From NCBI GenBank assembly GCA_041908065.1, contig JAYRGC010000023.1:1-17376 (forward strand): a stretch of 17,376 nt of DNA. The letters run 5' to 3'. The notes below the pieces were generated by a model that did not search any database, was not told where the DNA came from, and saw only the letters and a program-made list of their open reading frames with translations. Both the position numbers and the translations under genes were made by a program. This document shows, one piece after another, positions 8,020-14,102 of this stretch. How positions within the stretch are numbered: position 1 is the first letter of the stretch; every line of letters starts with the position of its first letter. This stretch comes from JAYRGC01 sp041908065 (GTDB lineage Bacteria > Pseudomonadota > Alphaproteobacteria > UBA9219).

Positions 8020-8048
8020 TTGTTTGTTAGCATTGTCTGTTGTATACA
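8020..8048 (+). promoter_or_regulatory. Probable promoter of tRNA-Phe
   Basis: TTGTTT (8020-8025) and TATACA (8043-8048) are separated by exactly 17 bp, in the gap between the first TolC gene and the tRNA. Transcription would begin near 8055, giving a leader of about 34 nt before the mature tRNA. This is a consensus match by eye only. Confidence 0.45.
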
Positions 8049-8088
8049 GTCCGCCTTGCCGCTATAAGCCTTCCGGCAGGCCGATAAA

Positions 8089-8164
8089 GCCCAGGTAGCT
8101 CAGTTGGTAGAGCAGGGGACTGAAAATCCCCGTGTCGGCGGTTCAATTCCGTCCCTGGGCACCA
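8089..8164 (+). tRNA. tRNA-Phe (anticodon GAA), CCA encoded
   Basis: A full cloverleaf can be drawn over 76 nt. The acceptor stem GCCCAGG pairs with CCTGGGC, the D arm is GCTC-AGTTGGTA-GAGC, and the anticodon arm is GGGGA-CTGAAAA-TCCCC with GAA as the anticodon. The T arm is GGCGG-TTCAATT-CCGTC with one G-T pair. Discriminator A is followed by an encoded CCA (8162-8164). It stands alone between two TolC-family genes. I see no integrated element or duplicated tRNA 3' end nearby, so it is not acting as an attachment site here. Confidence 0.98.
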
Positions 8165-8206
8165 TTCGATAGGTTTGGCAATCGCTGTTCGCCGCCCTGA
8201 CATAAT

Positions 8207-8236
8207 TTGAACACTCTGCGAGACTATGCCTAGGAT
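8207..8236 (+). promoter_or_regulatory. Possible promoter of the second tolC-macA operon
   Basis: TTGAAC (8207-8212) and TAGGAT (8231-8236) are spaced by 18 bp, about 50 bp upstream of the ATG at 8288. Each hexamer matches the consensus at four positions. No operator-like inverted repeat is obvious beside it. Confidence 0.35.
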
Positions 8237-8287
8237 ACGGCGTGGTTTATATTGCGCGTCGTCGTCCATCCATGGAGAAATTGCGTC

Positions 8288-9736
8288 ATGCGCCGTTCGA
8301 CTGCGTGGCTTTTGTGTTTGGCTTTGACCATGTGTCCGGCGGCGGCGATGGCCGAGGCGAAAAACGGCGGCGCGGGGGATTCCTCAGGCTGGTTGTGGCT
8401 TGACGATCCTTTGGGGGTGGAGGCCGAGGCCGGATTGGGCGACGCCGCCTCGCCGCAGTTTCCGTGCGACGCCGCGTTGCCCGAAGACAAGCCTTTGGAT
8501 CTGGCCGACGTGGCGCGTCGGGTGCTGTGCAAAAATCCGGCGGCGCGGCAAAGCGCGCACGAGGCGATGGCGCAGGCGGCGCGGTTGGGAAGCAGCCGCG
8601 CGGCGTGGTTTCCCCGCGTGACCGGAAGCGTCGGTGTGGATGAAACTTATACTAGCGTCGACGGCGCGCGCAGCGGCAACGGTTGGGCGGCGGCGGCGTC
8701 TCCGTCAGTGGCTCTCGATTATTTGCTGTTCGATTTCGGGGCTCGGCAAGCCTCCGTGGATTCCGCCAAGGCCGCGCTGTCGGCGTCGGGCAGCGCGCGG
8801 GCGGCCACGATCCAATCGTTGGTTTTCTCAGCCGCGCAGTCTTTTTACCGCGCCTGTTCGACGCAGGCGGCGGTGGCCGCGGAGGAGGAGACGTTGAACG
8901 CGGCCAAGGCCAGCATGGAGGCGGCGGCGATGCGCTATTCCGTCGGATCGGCCAGCCTCGCCGACAAGCTGCAGGCCGAGACCGCGCATGCCCAATCCGC
9001 CTTGGCGTTGAGGCAGTCCCGCAACGATTACGAAGTTGCCAAAGGCGGTTTGGCCAGCCTAATGGGGCTGTCCCCCGATGCGAAAATCAAGGTATCCGTG
9101 GGATCTCCGCCGGAATTGCCTGCCCGCATGACCGACGACGTTGCGGCCATATTGGAAGGCGCGAAAAAGTCGAGGCCGGACTTGGCGGCGGCGGCAGCCC
9201 AAGTCGACAAGGCCGCCGCCGAGGTCGCTGTCCAGCGCGCGAACGGGTTGCCGAAACTTTCGCTGGGAGGGAGCTATGGACGTTCCCTTCCTATCTCCGG
9301 CGGTTCCATAGACAGGGAAAGCGGGGCGATAGGAGTTACCCTCAGTGTTCCGATCTTCACCGGATTCGATCGCGATTATCAGGTGCGCGCCGCCAAGGAA
9401 AACCTGAAATCTCAAACCGCGCAACGCGAAGCGGCTGAAAACGACGCCTTGCTGGACGTATGGAAAAGCTATAACGGCTACCTTACGGCGGCGGAAACCG
9501 TTGATATGACCGCATCGCTTCTGAAAAGCGCGGGACAGTCGGCGGAAGTGGCGTTGGGGCGTTACAAGGCCGGAGCGGGCAGCATAACCGATTTGCTGTC
9601 CACCCAAGCCCAGCTGGCCGACGCGAGGCGGCAGGACGTTCAGGCGCGTTTCAACTGGCTGACGGCGAGGGCGGATTTGCTGCGCTCGACCGGAAAGCTG
9701 GAGGCGGGTAACTACGGAGCAGCGGGCAAGCCATGA
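8288..9736 (+). CDS. TolC-family outer-membrane efflux channel (second copy), operon with MacA-like adaptor
   Basis: The 482-aa product begins with a signal peptide (MRRSTAWLLCLALTMCPAAAMA, cleavage near residue 22). An acidic, Gly-rich segment of about 40 residues follows, then DLADVARRVLCKNPAARQSAHEAMAQAARLGSSRAAWFPRVTGSVGVDE, the usual opening of an OEP domain. Later blocks are YLLFDFGARQASVDSAKAALSAS, MRYSVGSASLADKLQAETAHAQSALALRQSRNDYEVAKGGLASLMG, and ALGRYKAGAGSITDLLSTQAQLADARRQ. This is the two-repeat efflux type rather than the type I secretion type of the first copy. GGAGAAA lies about nine bases before the ATG at 8288, which decides the start. The stop overlaps the ATG of the adaptor by 4 bp (ATGA), so both parts are made together. 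It probably forms the outer-membrane exit duct for that adaptor. Confidence 0.94.
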   Translation: MRRSTAWLLCLALTMCPAAAMAEAKNGGAGDSSGWLWLDDPLGVEAEAGLGDAASPQFPCDAALPEDKPLDLADVARRVLCKNPAARQSAHEAMAQAARLGSSRAAWFPRVTGSVGVDETYTSVDGARSGNGWAAAASPSVALDYLLFDFGARQASVDSAKAALSASGSARAATIQSLVFSAAQSFYRACSTQAAVAAEEETLNAAKASMEAAAMRYSVGSASLADKLQAETAHAQSALALRQSRNDYEVAKGGLASLMGLSPDAKIKVSVGSPPELPARMTDDVAAILEGAKKSRPDLAAAAAQVDKAAAEVAVQRANGLPKLSLGGSYGRSLPISGGSIDRESGAIGVTLSVPIFTGFDRDYQVRAAKENLKSQTAQREAAENDALLDVWKSYNGYLTAAETVDMTASLLKSAGQSAEVALGRYKAGAGSITDLLSTQAQLADARRQDVQARFNWLTARADLLRSTGKLEAGNYGAAGKP

Positions 9737-10899
9737 AAAAATACGCGCTAATAGTCGTTATCGTCGCGGCCGCCGCCGCCTTATGGTGGTATTGGCGAGG
9801 AGGAAACGGCTCCGAGCAACGCTATGTCACGGCGGCGATTACGCGAGGCGACGTGACGCAGGCGGTGTCGGCGACCGGAACCATCAGTCCGGTAAAGGTT
9901 GTCAACGTGGGAACCCAAGTGTCGGGGGTGGTGCGCGACATCAAGGTCGATTTCAACGATCGCGTGGAGAAAGGGCAGGTCCTGGCCGAGCTGGACAAGT
10001 CGTTGCTGGACGCGCAGCTGCAGCAAAGCAAGGGCAGTCTGGCCAACGCCGAGGCGGCGTTGCGTCTGGCCTCCGCCAATTTCTCCCGCAACGAGGGACT
10101 GTTCGCCAAGGAATACATTTCCCGCGCCGAGATGGATTTGGCGCGGCAGCAATTGGAGGCGGCCAAAGCGCAAGTGGCGACGGCCAAAGGACAGGTGCAA
10201 CGCGACACGGTAAACCTCGGATACAGCGTTATCACTTCTCCGGTGTCGGGGGTGATAATCTCCCGCGACGTGGACGTGGGGCAAACGGTGGCCGCGAACT
10301 TTCAAACTCCAACCCTGTTCAAGATCGCTGAAGATCTTGCCAAGATGCAGATAGACACCAGCTTTTCCGAGGCCGACATAGGAGAGATAACCCAAGGCCA
10401 GCGCGCCCGCTTCACGGTCGACGCTTTTTCCGGCAAGACCTTTGAGGGCGCGGTGCGTCAGGTGCGGCTCAATCCCTCTTCGGTTCAGAACGTCGTCACC
10501 TATAACGTGGTCGTGGATTTTTCCAACGAGGATTTTTCCCTTCTGCCAGGCATGACGGCGTTCGTGACGATCGACTTGAAAAAATCCGAGGCGGTTTTGC
10601 GGATGCCCAACTCGGTTTTCGGATTCCGCCCTCCGTCGCCTGAATCCGCCAAGGGCGGCGTTGTCGCGGCTTCGTCTCCTCCCGCTTCTCCAAATTCCAA
10701 GCGGGTTTTCGTTTTGGATAAAGGCGTTCCGGTTTCCCGACAAGTGACGATCGGCATAACCGACGGACGTTTTACCGAGGTGAAAGATGGATTGGCCGAG
10801 GGGGAATTGTTGGTCGTTCAGGACAACGAGGCGTTGAAGGCTAAGTCCAATCAATCATCGCGCTCCCCCCTAAGCCCGGGCGGAAACATGAAGATGTAG
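9733..10899 (+). CDS. MacA-like periplasmic adaptor (HlyD/RND membrane fusion protein)
   Basis: The 388-aa product is anchored by one N-terminal helix (residues 4-20). A first lipoyl half follows (TGTISPVKVVNVGTQVSGVV, 48-67), then a helical hairpin (about 95-160) and a second lipoyl half with SPVSGVIISRDVDVGQTVAANFQTPTLFKIAEDL (169-202). A beta-barrel comes next (IDTSFSEADIGEITQGQRARFTVDA). This last signature is typical of MacA, the partner of the ABC transporter MacB. A Ser/Pro-rich insertion near 300-325 interrupts the membrane-proximal domain. The gene overlaps the TolC-type gene by 4 bp. MacA operons usually continue with macB, but here the next DNA is a repeat-rich gap and a gene on the other strand. 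The inner-membrane partner must be encoded elsewhere or has been lost. Confidence 0.92.
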   Translation: MKKYALIVVIVAAAAALWWYWRGGNGSEQRYVTAAITRGDVTQAVSATGTISPVKVVNVGTQVSGVVRDIKVDFNDRVEKGQVLAELDKSLLDAQLQQSKGSLANAEAALRLASANFSRNEGLFAKEYISRAEMDLARQQLEAAKAQVATAKGQVQRDTVNLGYSVITSPVSGVIISRDVDVGQTVAANFQTPTLFKIAEDLAKMQIDTSFSEADIGEITQGQRARFTVDAFSGKTFEGAVRQVRLNPSSVQNVVTYNVVVDFSNEDFSLLPGMTAFVTIDLKKSEAVLRMPNSVFGFRPPSPESAKGGVVAASSPPASPNSKRVFVLDKGVPVSRQVTIGITDGRFTEVKDGLAEGELLVVQDNEALKAKSNQSSRSPLSPGGNMKM

Positions 10900-10975
10900 G
10901 CGTATGCGGGGATTTCCGTAGGGGTCCACGCGAAACGGATGGGTTCTGTCCACGAATTTACGTCACGCAAAGCGC

Positions 10976-11018
10976 ACAGCCAAAGGCCGTCATCTACCCT
11001 GTTACGGCCAAAGGCCGT
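10976..11018 (+). repeat. Two short palindromes (GGCC-AAA-GGCCGT) abutting the palindromic element
   Basis: ACAGCCAAAGGCCGT at 10976-10990 and ACGGCCAAAGGCCGT at 11004-11018 are 28 bp apart. The second is a perfect 6-bp stem with an AAA loop, the inverse orientation of the units near dnaA. The first has one mispair. Its last bases (CGT) are also the first bases of the element at 11016. The segment between them, 10989-11002, reads GTCATCTACCCTGT; its reverse complement recurs at 14043-14056. Confidence 0.7.
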
Positions 11019-11142
11019 CATTGCGAGCCGCATCTTGGCGGCGAAGCAATCCAGTGCCGTTGCTCCATGGCTATGGATTGCTTCGCCGCCCGACAGTGTT
11101 CAACGCTGTTCAAACCATAAAGTGTGGCGGCTCGCAATGACG
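11016..11142 (+). repeat. Complete 127-bp palindromic element with 16-bp terminal inverted repeats
   Basis: CGTCATTGCGAGCCGC at 11016-11031 is the exact inverse of GCGGCTCGCAATGACG at 11127-11142. Inside lies a perfect 17-bp inverted repeat: GGCGGCGAAGCAATCCA (11037-11053) and its inverse (11074-11090), with a 20-nt loop GTGCCGTTGCTCCATGGCTA. It has no reading frame. Similar GTCATTGCGAG / GAAGCAATCC palindromes are scattered in many bacterial genomes, and the layout is that of a miniature inverted-repeat element. No clear target-site duplication is visible. It fills most of the gap (10900-11188) between the MacA-like gene and the FAS1 gene; the remaining bases 10900-10975 hold nothing I recognise. 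Confidence 0.85.
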
Positions 11143-11148
11143 TCGCTT

Positions 11149-11166
11149 TTTTGCGTAAGTGCCATT
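11149..11166 (+). repeat. 18-bp flank motif shared in inverse orientation with 17321-17338
   Basis: TTTTGCGTAAGTGCCATT here matches the inverse of AATGGCTCTTACGCAAAA at 17321-17338 in 17 of 18 positions. In both places it lies just outside the element end CGCAATGACG, 6 bp away here and 17 bp away there. This suggests that some copies carry a longer shared outer border. The last bases also take part in a 7-bp inverted repeat (AGTGCCA 11158-11164, TGGCACT 11184-11190) that reaches into the stop codon of the FAS1 gene. Confidence 0.5.
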
Positions 11167-11188
11167 TGTCCCATATGGTTTTTTGGCA

Positions 11189-11893
11189 CTATTTCGTTCC
11201 GAACAATTTGTTGAACCATCCGCCGCTTTTCTTTTCCGCTTCCTTCGGAGGAGCGGGAGGAGCTGCTGCGATGGACGGAGGCTGCGCTTTTTCTACCTCT
11301 TGAAGCGGCATCATTTTATTTGGCGCTGAATCAGGCTCCATCCCCTTTTTGTCCTTGTCGTCGGAAAGCAGGGAAGGAGGCATTAAAACCGCGTCCACAA
11401 CGTGAACCAAGCCGTTGTCGGATTGCAGATCGTGAGAGACGAACGACGCGCCGCCTATCTTGGGATTTTCTCCGGTCCCGTCTATTTCCAGCAATTCGCC
11501 GTCGCCGGAGGACGGCGAAGCCTTGCGTCCGCTAAGGCTGCCCAATGTCAGCTGGCTGCCCATCATCACATGATGGCGAACCAATCCTTGTAATTTCGCT
11601 TTATCGGACTTTGCCTTTCCCATCGCGTCTTTGTTCGCTTTTCCGAAAGCGTCGTCATTGGGAACAAATACCGTTATCTTGCCTTCTTTTCCTTCCAGCA
11701 AGCCTTTAAGTCCGGCTTCGTCCACGAGCTTTAGAAACTTATCCGTGCCTTTTTGACCAGCCGCCACTTCCCACGCGGTCTTGCCGATCTTGGTTTCGTT
11801 CTGGCCTGCGGCGGAGGCTGTTTGGCAGGAGAGAGACAAGGATAAAACCATCGCGCACAACGCGACAGCCGCCCGTTTGCGAATGACGATCAT
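11189..11893 (-). CDS. Secreted fasciclin (FAS1) domain protein with proline-rich C-terminal tail
   Basis: FAS1 domains are extracellular or periplasmic adhesion-type modules. The 234-aa product has a signal peptide (cleavage near ASA|AG, residue 28) and one FAS1 domain at about 36-172. Its two hallmark blocks are ITVFVPNDDAFGK (73-85) and GLVHVVDAVLMP (161-172), with a LVRHHVMMG stretch between. The tail (about 173-234) is low-complexity, rich in Pro, Ala and Lys, and ends KSGGWFNKLFGTK. A Cys at residue 23 is not in a good lipobox, so a lipoprotein is unlikely. Start: ATG 11893 has GGAG eight bases upstream, whereas the ATG at 11905 has no ribosome site. A TATAAT lies upstream at 11930-11935. 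It is a single-gene unit divergent from dnaA. Confidence 0.92.
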   Translation of the reverse strand: MIVIRKRAAVALCAMVLSLSLSCQTASAAGQNETKIGKTAWEVAAGQKGTDKFLKLVDEAGLKGLLEGKEGKITVFVPNDDAFGKANKDAMGKAKSDKAKLQGLVRHHVMMGSQLTLGSLSGRKASPSSGDGELLEIDGTGENPKIGGASFVSHDLQSDNGLVHVVDAVLMPPSLLSDDKDKKGMEPDSAPNKMMPLQEVEKAQPPSIAAAPPAPPKEAEKKSGGWFNKLFGTK

Positions 11894-11929
11894 GTCTGGC
11901 TCCATTGTGTGTATGATAATTGAGCGGCG

Positions 11930-11935
11930 ATTATA
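11930..11935 (-). promoter_or_regulatory. Probable -10 box (TATAAT) of the FAS1 gene
   Basis: On the minus strand TAGTATAATC lies 36 nt upstream of the chosen ATG (11893). A poor -35 candidate, TTCGCC, lies 17 bp further up. The ten-base string is identical to that before putA. Confidence 0.45.
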
Positions 11936-12283
11936 CTAGACGAATTTAGTCCGGCGAAGCGGAAACATTCTCGTTCATAAAACGGAATTAATCAAGGTTG
12001 CTGCGCGGAGATGTCAACGGCAGTTTGTTCCCTTTTTACGCAAACGCGAAATTATTTTTTCTTTTTCGAAGTTCATGCTTCGTCCCGTTGTAAAAGTTTT
12101 TTCCCCGTCATAGTGTCGCCATCTGTCCATGACGGACGAAAAAATTATCAATTTCGGCGGTTGCTTTTCCTTCCGGTTGTGTTTGCGCTTGAAACCCTTT
12201 GCGAGATTGGCAAAAGCGGCGACGTTCTCTTGTTTTCGGTCTTGTGTTCCTATGAAAAAATCGGCGTAAAACGAGGCTTTTCC
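11936..12283 (+). other. Non-coding region upstream of dnaA
   Basis: This A/T-richer stretch separates the FAS1 promoter from dnaA. It contains T-rich runs at about 12052-12066 and 12095-12104, and two small inverted repeats: CGAAG/CTTCG (12067-12071, 12078-12082) and CCGTCAT/ATGACGG (12105-12111, 12129-12135). The dnaA frame stays open back to an ATG at 12011, but the encoded stretch (FFFFEVHASSRCKSFFP...) does not resemble DnaA and is not expected to be translated. I found no TTATCCACA-like DnaA boxes here, so there is no support for an origin in this gap. The promoter of dnaA should be here, but no hexamer pair is convincing. Confidence 0.6.
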
Positions 12284-13804
12284 ATGATATCCAACGCTGC
12301 CATAGCAGAGAACGCATACGACGCCGCTTCGACGGACAAGGCCGGAGTTTCCGACGCTTTGAAGATTCAGGATTTGACTTGGGCGTCTTTGCGCGCGCAG
12401 TTGCGCTCTCGTTTGGGCGAAGCCGCGTTCAGAAGATGGATGGAGCCGGCCTCCGGCAACATCGACGACGACGACGGGGCGCAAAGCGGAACGTTGGTCA
12501 TTCTCATGCCGACCCGTTTCATGCGCGACTGGGTTGAAACCCACTATGGCGACGTGGTGCGCTCGGTGTGGCGACAATACCGTTCGCAGGGCGTAGTGGA
12601 TTTTTCCGTGACGCAGCAACCGGCGGCGTCTTTGTCCCCCGTTTCTTCGGAAGCCGGACGCGGCGAAGCTTTTCATTCACACGCCGCTGTTGCCGCTCCA
12701 GCTCCTGCCGCCCATCCGGCTGAGGGTGGGGCGGAGCCTGCGGCGGCGGTCGAGCAGGGCTCCCAAGGCATCCAGTTGGAAGTGGAGGCGCGGCTGGATC
12801 CGCGCTTCACCTTCGATAACTTCGTGGTCGGCAAGACCAACGAGCTGGCCTACGCGGCGGCGCGGCGGGTGGCCGACAGCGAAACTCCGGCATTCAATCC
12901 GCTGTTCCTGTACGGCGGCGTGGGGTTGGGAAAAACCCATCTTATGCATGCCATCGCGTGGCATATCCGCACGGTTTATCCCAAACGGCGCGTCATATAT
13001 ATGTCGGCGGAAAAGTTCATGTACCATTTCGTCCGCGCCTTGCGTTACAAGGACACGGTGGCGTTCAAGGAGTTGTTCCGCTCGGTTGACGTTTTGATGA
13101 TAGACGACGTGCAATTCATCGGCGGCAAAGACACCACGCAGGAGGAGTTCTTCCATACCTTCAACGCGCTGGTCGATCGCAACCGCCAAGTCATAATCTC
13201 CGCCGACAAGTCGCCGCAGGATTTGGACAAGATGGAAGAACGCCTGCGCTCCCGTTTGGGATGGGGACTGGTGGCCGATCTGCATCCTGCGGATTACGAG
13301 CTGCGCTTGGGCATACTCCAGTCCAAGATGGAAAAGACCGGATGCCAGATTCCGGCGAAGGTGATCGAGTTCTTGGCGCACCGCGTCAATTCCAACGTGC
13401 GCGAGCTGGAAGGGGCGTTGAACCGCGTTGCGGCGCATGCCCAGCTGGTAGGGCGCGCCATTACCTTGGAAATGGCCAACGAAGTTCTGGCCGACATCCT
13501 GCGTTCGACTGAACGACGGATTACCATAGACGAAATCCAACGCAAGGTGGCCGAACACTACAACATACGTCCCGCCGACATGCAATCCGTGCGCCGCGCT
13601 CGCGCCGTGGCGAGGCCGCGCCAAGTCGCCATGTATCTGGCCAAGAGCCTTACTCCCCGAAGCCTGCCGGAAATAGGCCGCAAATTCGGCGGCCGCGACC
13701 ACACCACCGTCATTCACGCTGTTCGCAAAGTTGAGGAATTGGCTGCCGCCGATCCTGTTTTCCGCGATGACGTGGAGTTGTTGAAGAAACTCTTGCAGGC
13801 CTGA
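12284..13804 (+). CDS. dnaA: Chromosomal replication initiator DnaA
   Basis: DnaA binds the origin as an ATP complex and opens the duplex. The 506-aa product shows all four domains. Domain I is about 27-105 (LTWASLRAQLRSRLGEAAFRRWMEPAS, MRDWVETHYGDVV). A flexible Ala/Pro-rich linker follows (about 110-170). The AAA+ domain begins at LDPRFTFDNFVVGKTNELAYAAARRVA, with Walker A GGVGLGKT at 211-218 and Walker B VLMIDD at 270-275. The DNA-binding domain carries RRARAVARPRQVAMYLAK from 437 and GRDHTT at 470-475. I chose ATG 12284, which has ACGAGG eight bases upstream and gives a normal DnaA start; the open frame up to 12011 would add 91 unlikely residues. Neighbours are not the common dnaN-recF set. 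A repeat array begins on the last base of the stop codon. Confidence 0.98.
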   Translation: MISNAAIAENAYDAASTDKAGVSDALKIQDLTWASLRAQLRSRLGEAAFRRWMEPASGNIDDDDGAQSGTLVILMPTRFMRDWVETHYGDVVRSVWRQYRSQGVVDFSVTQQPAASLSPVSSEAGRGEAFHSHAAVAAPAPAAHPAEGGAEPAAAVEQGSQGIQLEVEARLDPRFTFDNFVVGKTNELAYAAARRVADSETPAFNPLFLYGGVGLGKTHLMHAIAWHIRTVYPKRRVIYMSAEKFMYHFVRALRYKDTVAFKELFRSVDVLMIDDVQFIGGKDTTQEEFFHTFNALVDRNRQVIISADKSPQDLDKMEERLRSRLGWGLVADLHPADYELRLGILQSKMEKTGCQIPAKVIEFLAHRVNSNVRELEGALNRVAAHAQLVGRAITLEMANEVLADILRSTERRITIDEIQRKVAEHYNIRPADMQSVRRARAVARPRQVAMYLAKSLTPRSLPEIGRKFGGRDHTTVIHAVRKVEELAAADPVFRDDVELLKKLLQA

Positions 13805-13869
13805 CGGCCTTTGGCCGTCACTTTAAAGAGTGGCCTTTGGCCGTCACTTAAAGAATGGCCTTTGGCCGT
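13804..13869 (+). repeat. Array of three short palindromes starting at the dnaA stop codon
   Basis: ACGGCCTTTGGCCGT (13804-13818) is followed by two more GGCCTTTGGCCGT units (13832-13844, 13857-13869). The spacing is 26 then 25 bp, joined by CACTT(T)AAAGA(G/A) sequence. The first A belongs to the dnaA TGA. Including the preceding TG and following CA, the first unit is an 8-bp stem with a TTT loop. It could act as a 3' end structure of the dnaA mRNA, though no T-run follows. Confidence 0.75.
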
Positions 13870-13884
13870 AGCTTCATGGCGGCT

Positions 13885-13985
13885 CGTCATTGCGAGCGGC
13901 CTTCTTCAGGCCGCGAAGCAATCCAGTGCCGTTGCTCCATGACTCTGGATTGCTTCGCGTCACAAGGGCGACGCTCGCAATGACG
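13885..13985 (+). repeat. Second complete palindromic element (101 bp)
   Basis: Terminal inverted repeats CGTCATTGCGAGCG (13885-13898) and CGCTCGCAATGACG (13972-13985) are exact over 14 bp. The core CGCGAAGCAATCCAG (13912-13926) and its inverse (13945-13959) enclose the loop TGCCGTTGCTCCATGACT, nearly the same as in the 127-bp copy. An extra hairpin GCGGCCT-TCTTC-AGGCCGC (13896-13914) lies in the left shoulder. The right shoulder is about 26 bp shorter than in the copy at 11016. No coding capacity. It sits between dnaA and the convergent nitronate monooxygenase gene. Confidence 0.85.
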
Positions 13986-14007
13986 CCCACCCCCTTAGCC
14001 CCCCCCC

Positions 14008-14042
14008 AAAAAAAAACCCCAAAGTGTAATCGGGGGAATTTT
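14008..14042 (-). terminator. Probable intrinsic terminator of the lysC-nitronate monooxygenase operon
   Basis: Read on the minus strand about 60-95 nt after the gene stop: AAAATTCCCC, an 11-12 nt loop (GATTACACTTT), GGGG, then nine T. The G/C stem is only four pairs, extended by possible A-T pairs across a TT/TT mismatch, but the T9 run is long. Beyond the T9 lies a run of nine G on that strand (C9 at 13999-14007 on plus). Confidence 0.45.
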
Positions 14043-14102
14043 ACAGGGTAGATGACAGCACTTTTGGGGCAATACCCGCCAATTTGGGCAAGAGACAGCC
14101 TT

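Noticed and set aside
8089..8164. tRNA-Phe as integration site of a mobile island
   Set aside because: No integrase, no repeated tRNA 3' end and no foreign-looking genes appear within the window.
8027..8269. 80-codon minus-strand frame across the tRNA (contains ELNRRHGDFQSPALPTELPG)
   Set aside because: This is the well-known false protein produced by translating the antisense of a tRNA gene.
11825..11835. Cys23 of the FAS1 protein as a lipoprotein site
   Set aside because: The preceding residues (Ser-Leu-Ser) do not fit the lipobox, and a good signal peptidase I site follows at ASA|AG.
12011..12283. In-frame 91-residue N-terminal extension of DnaA
   Set aside because: The sequence is Phe/Cys-rich, unlike DnaA domain I, and a normal start with a ribosome site lies at 12284.
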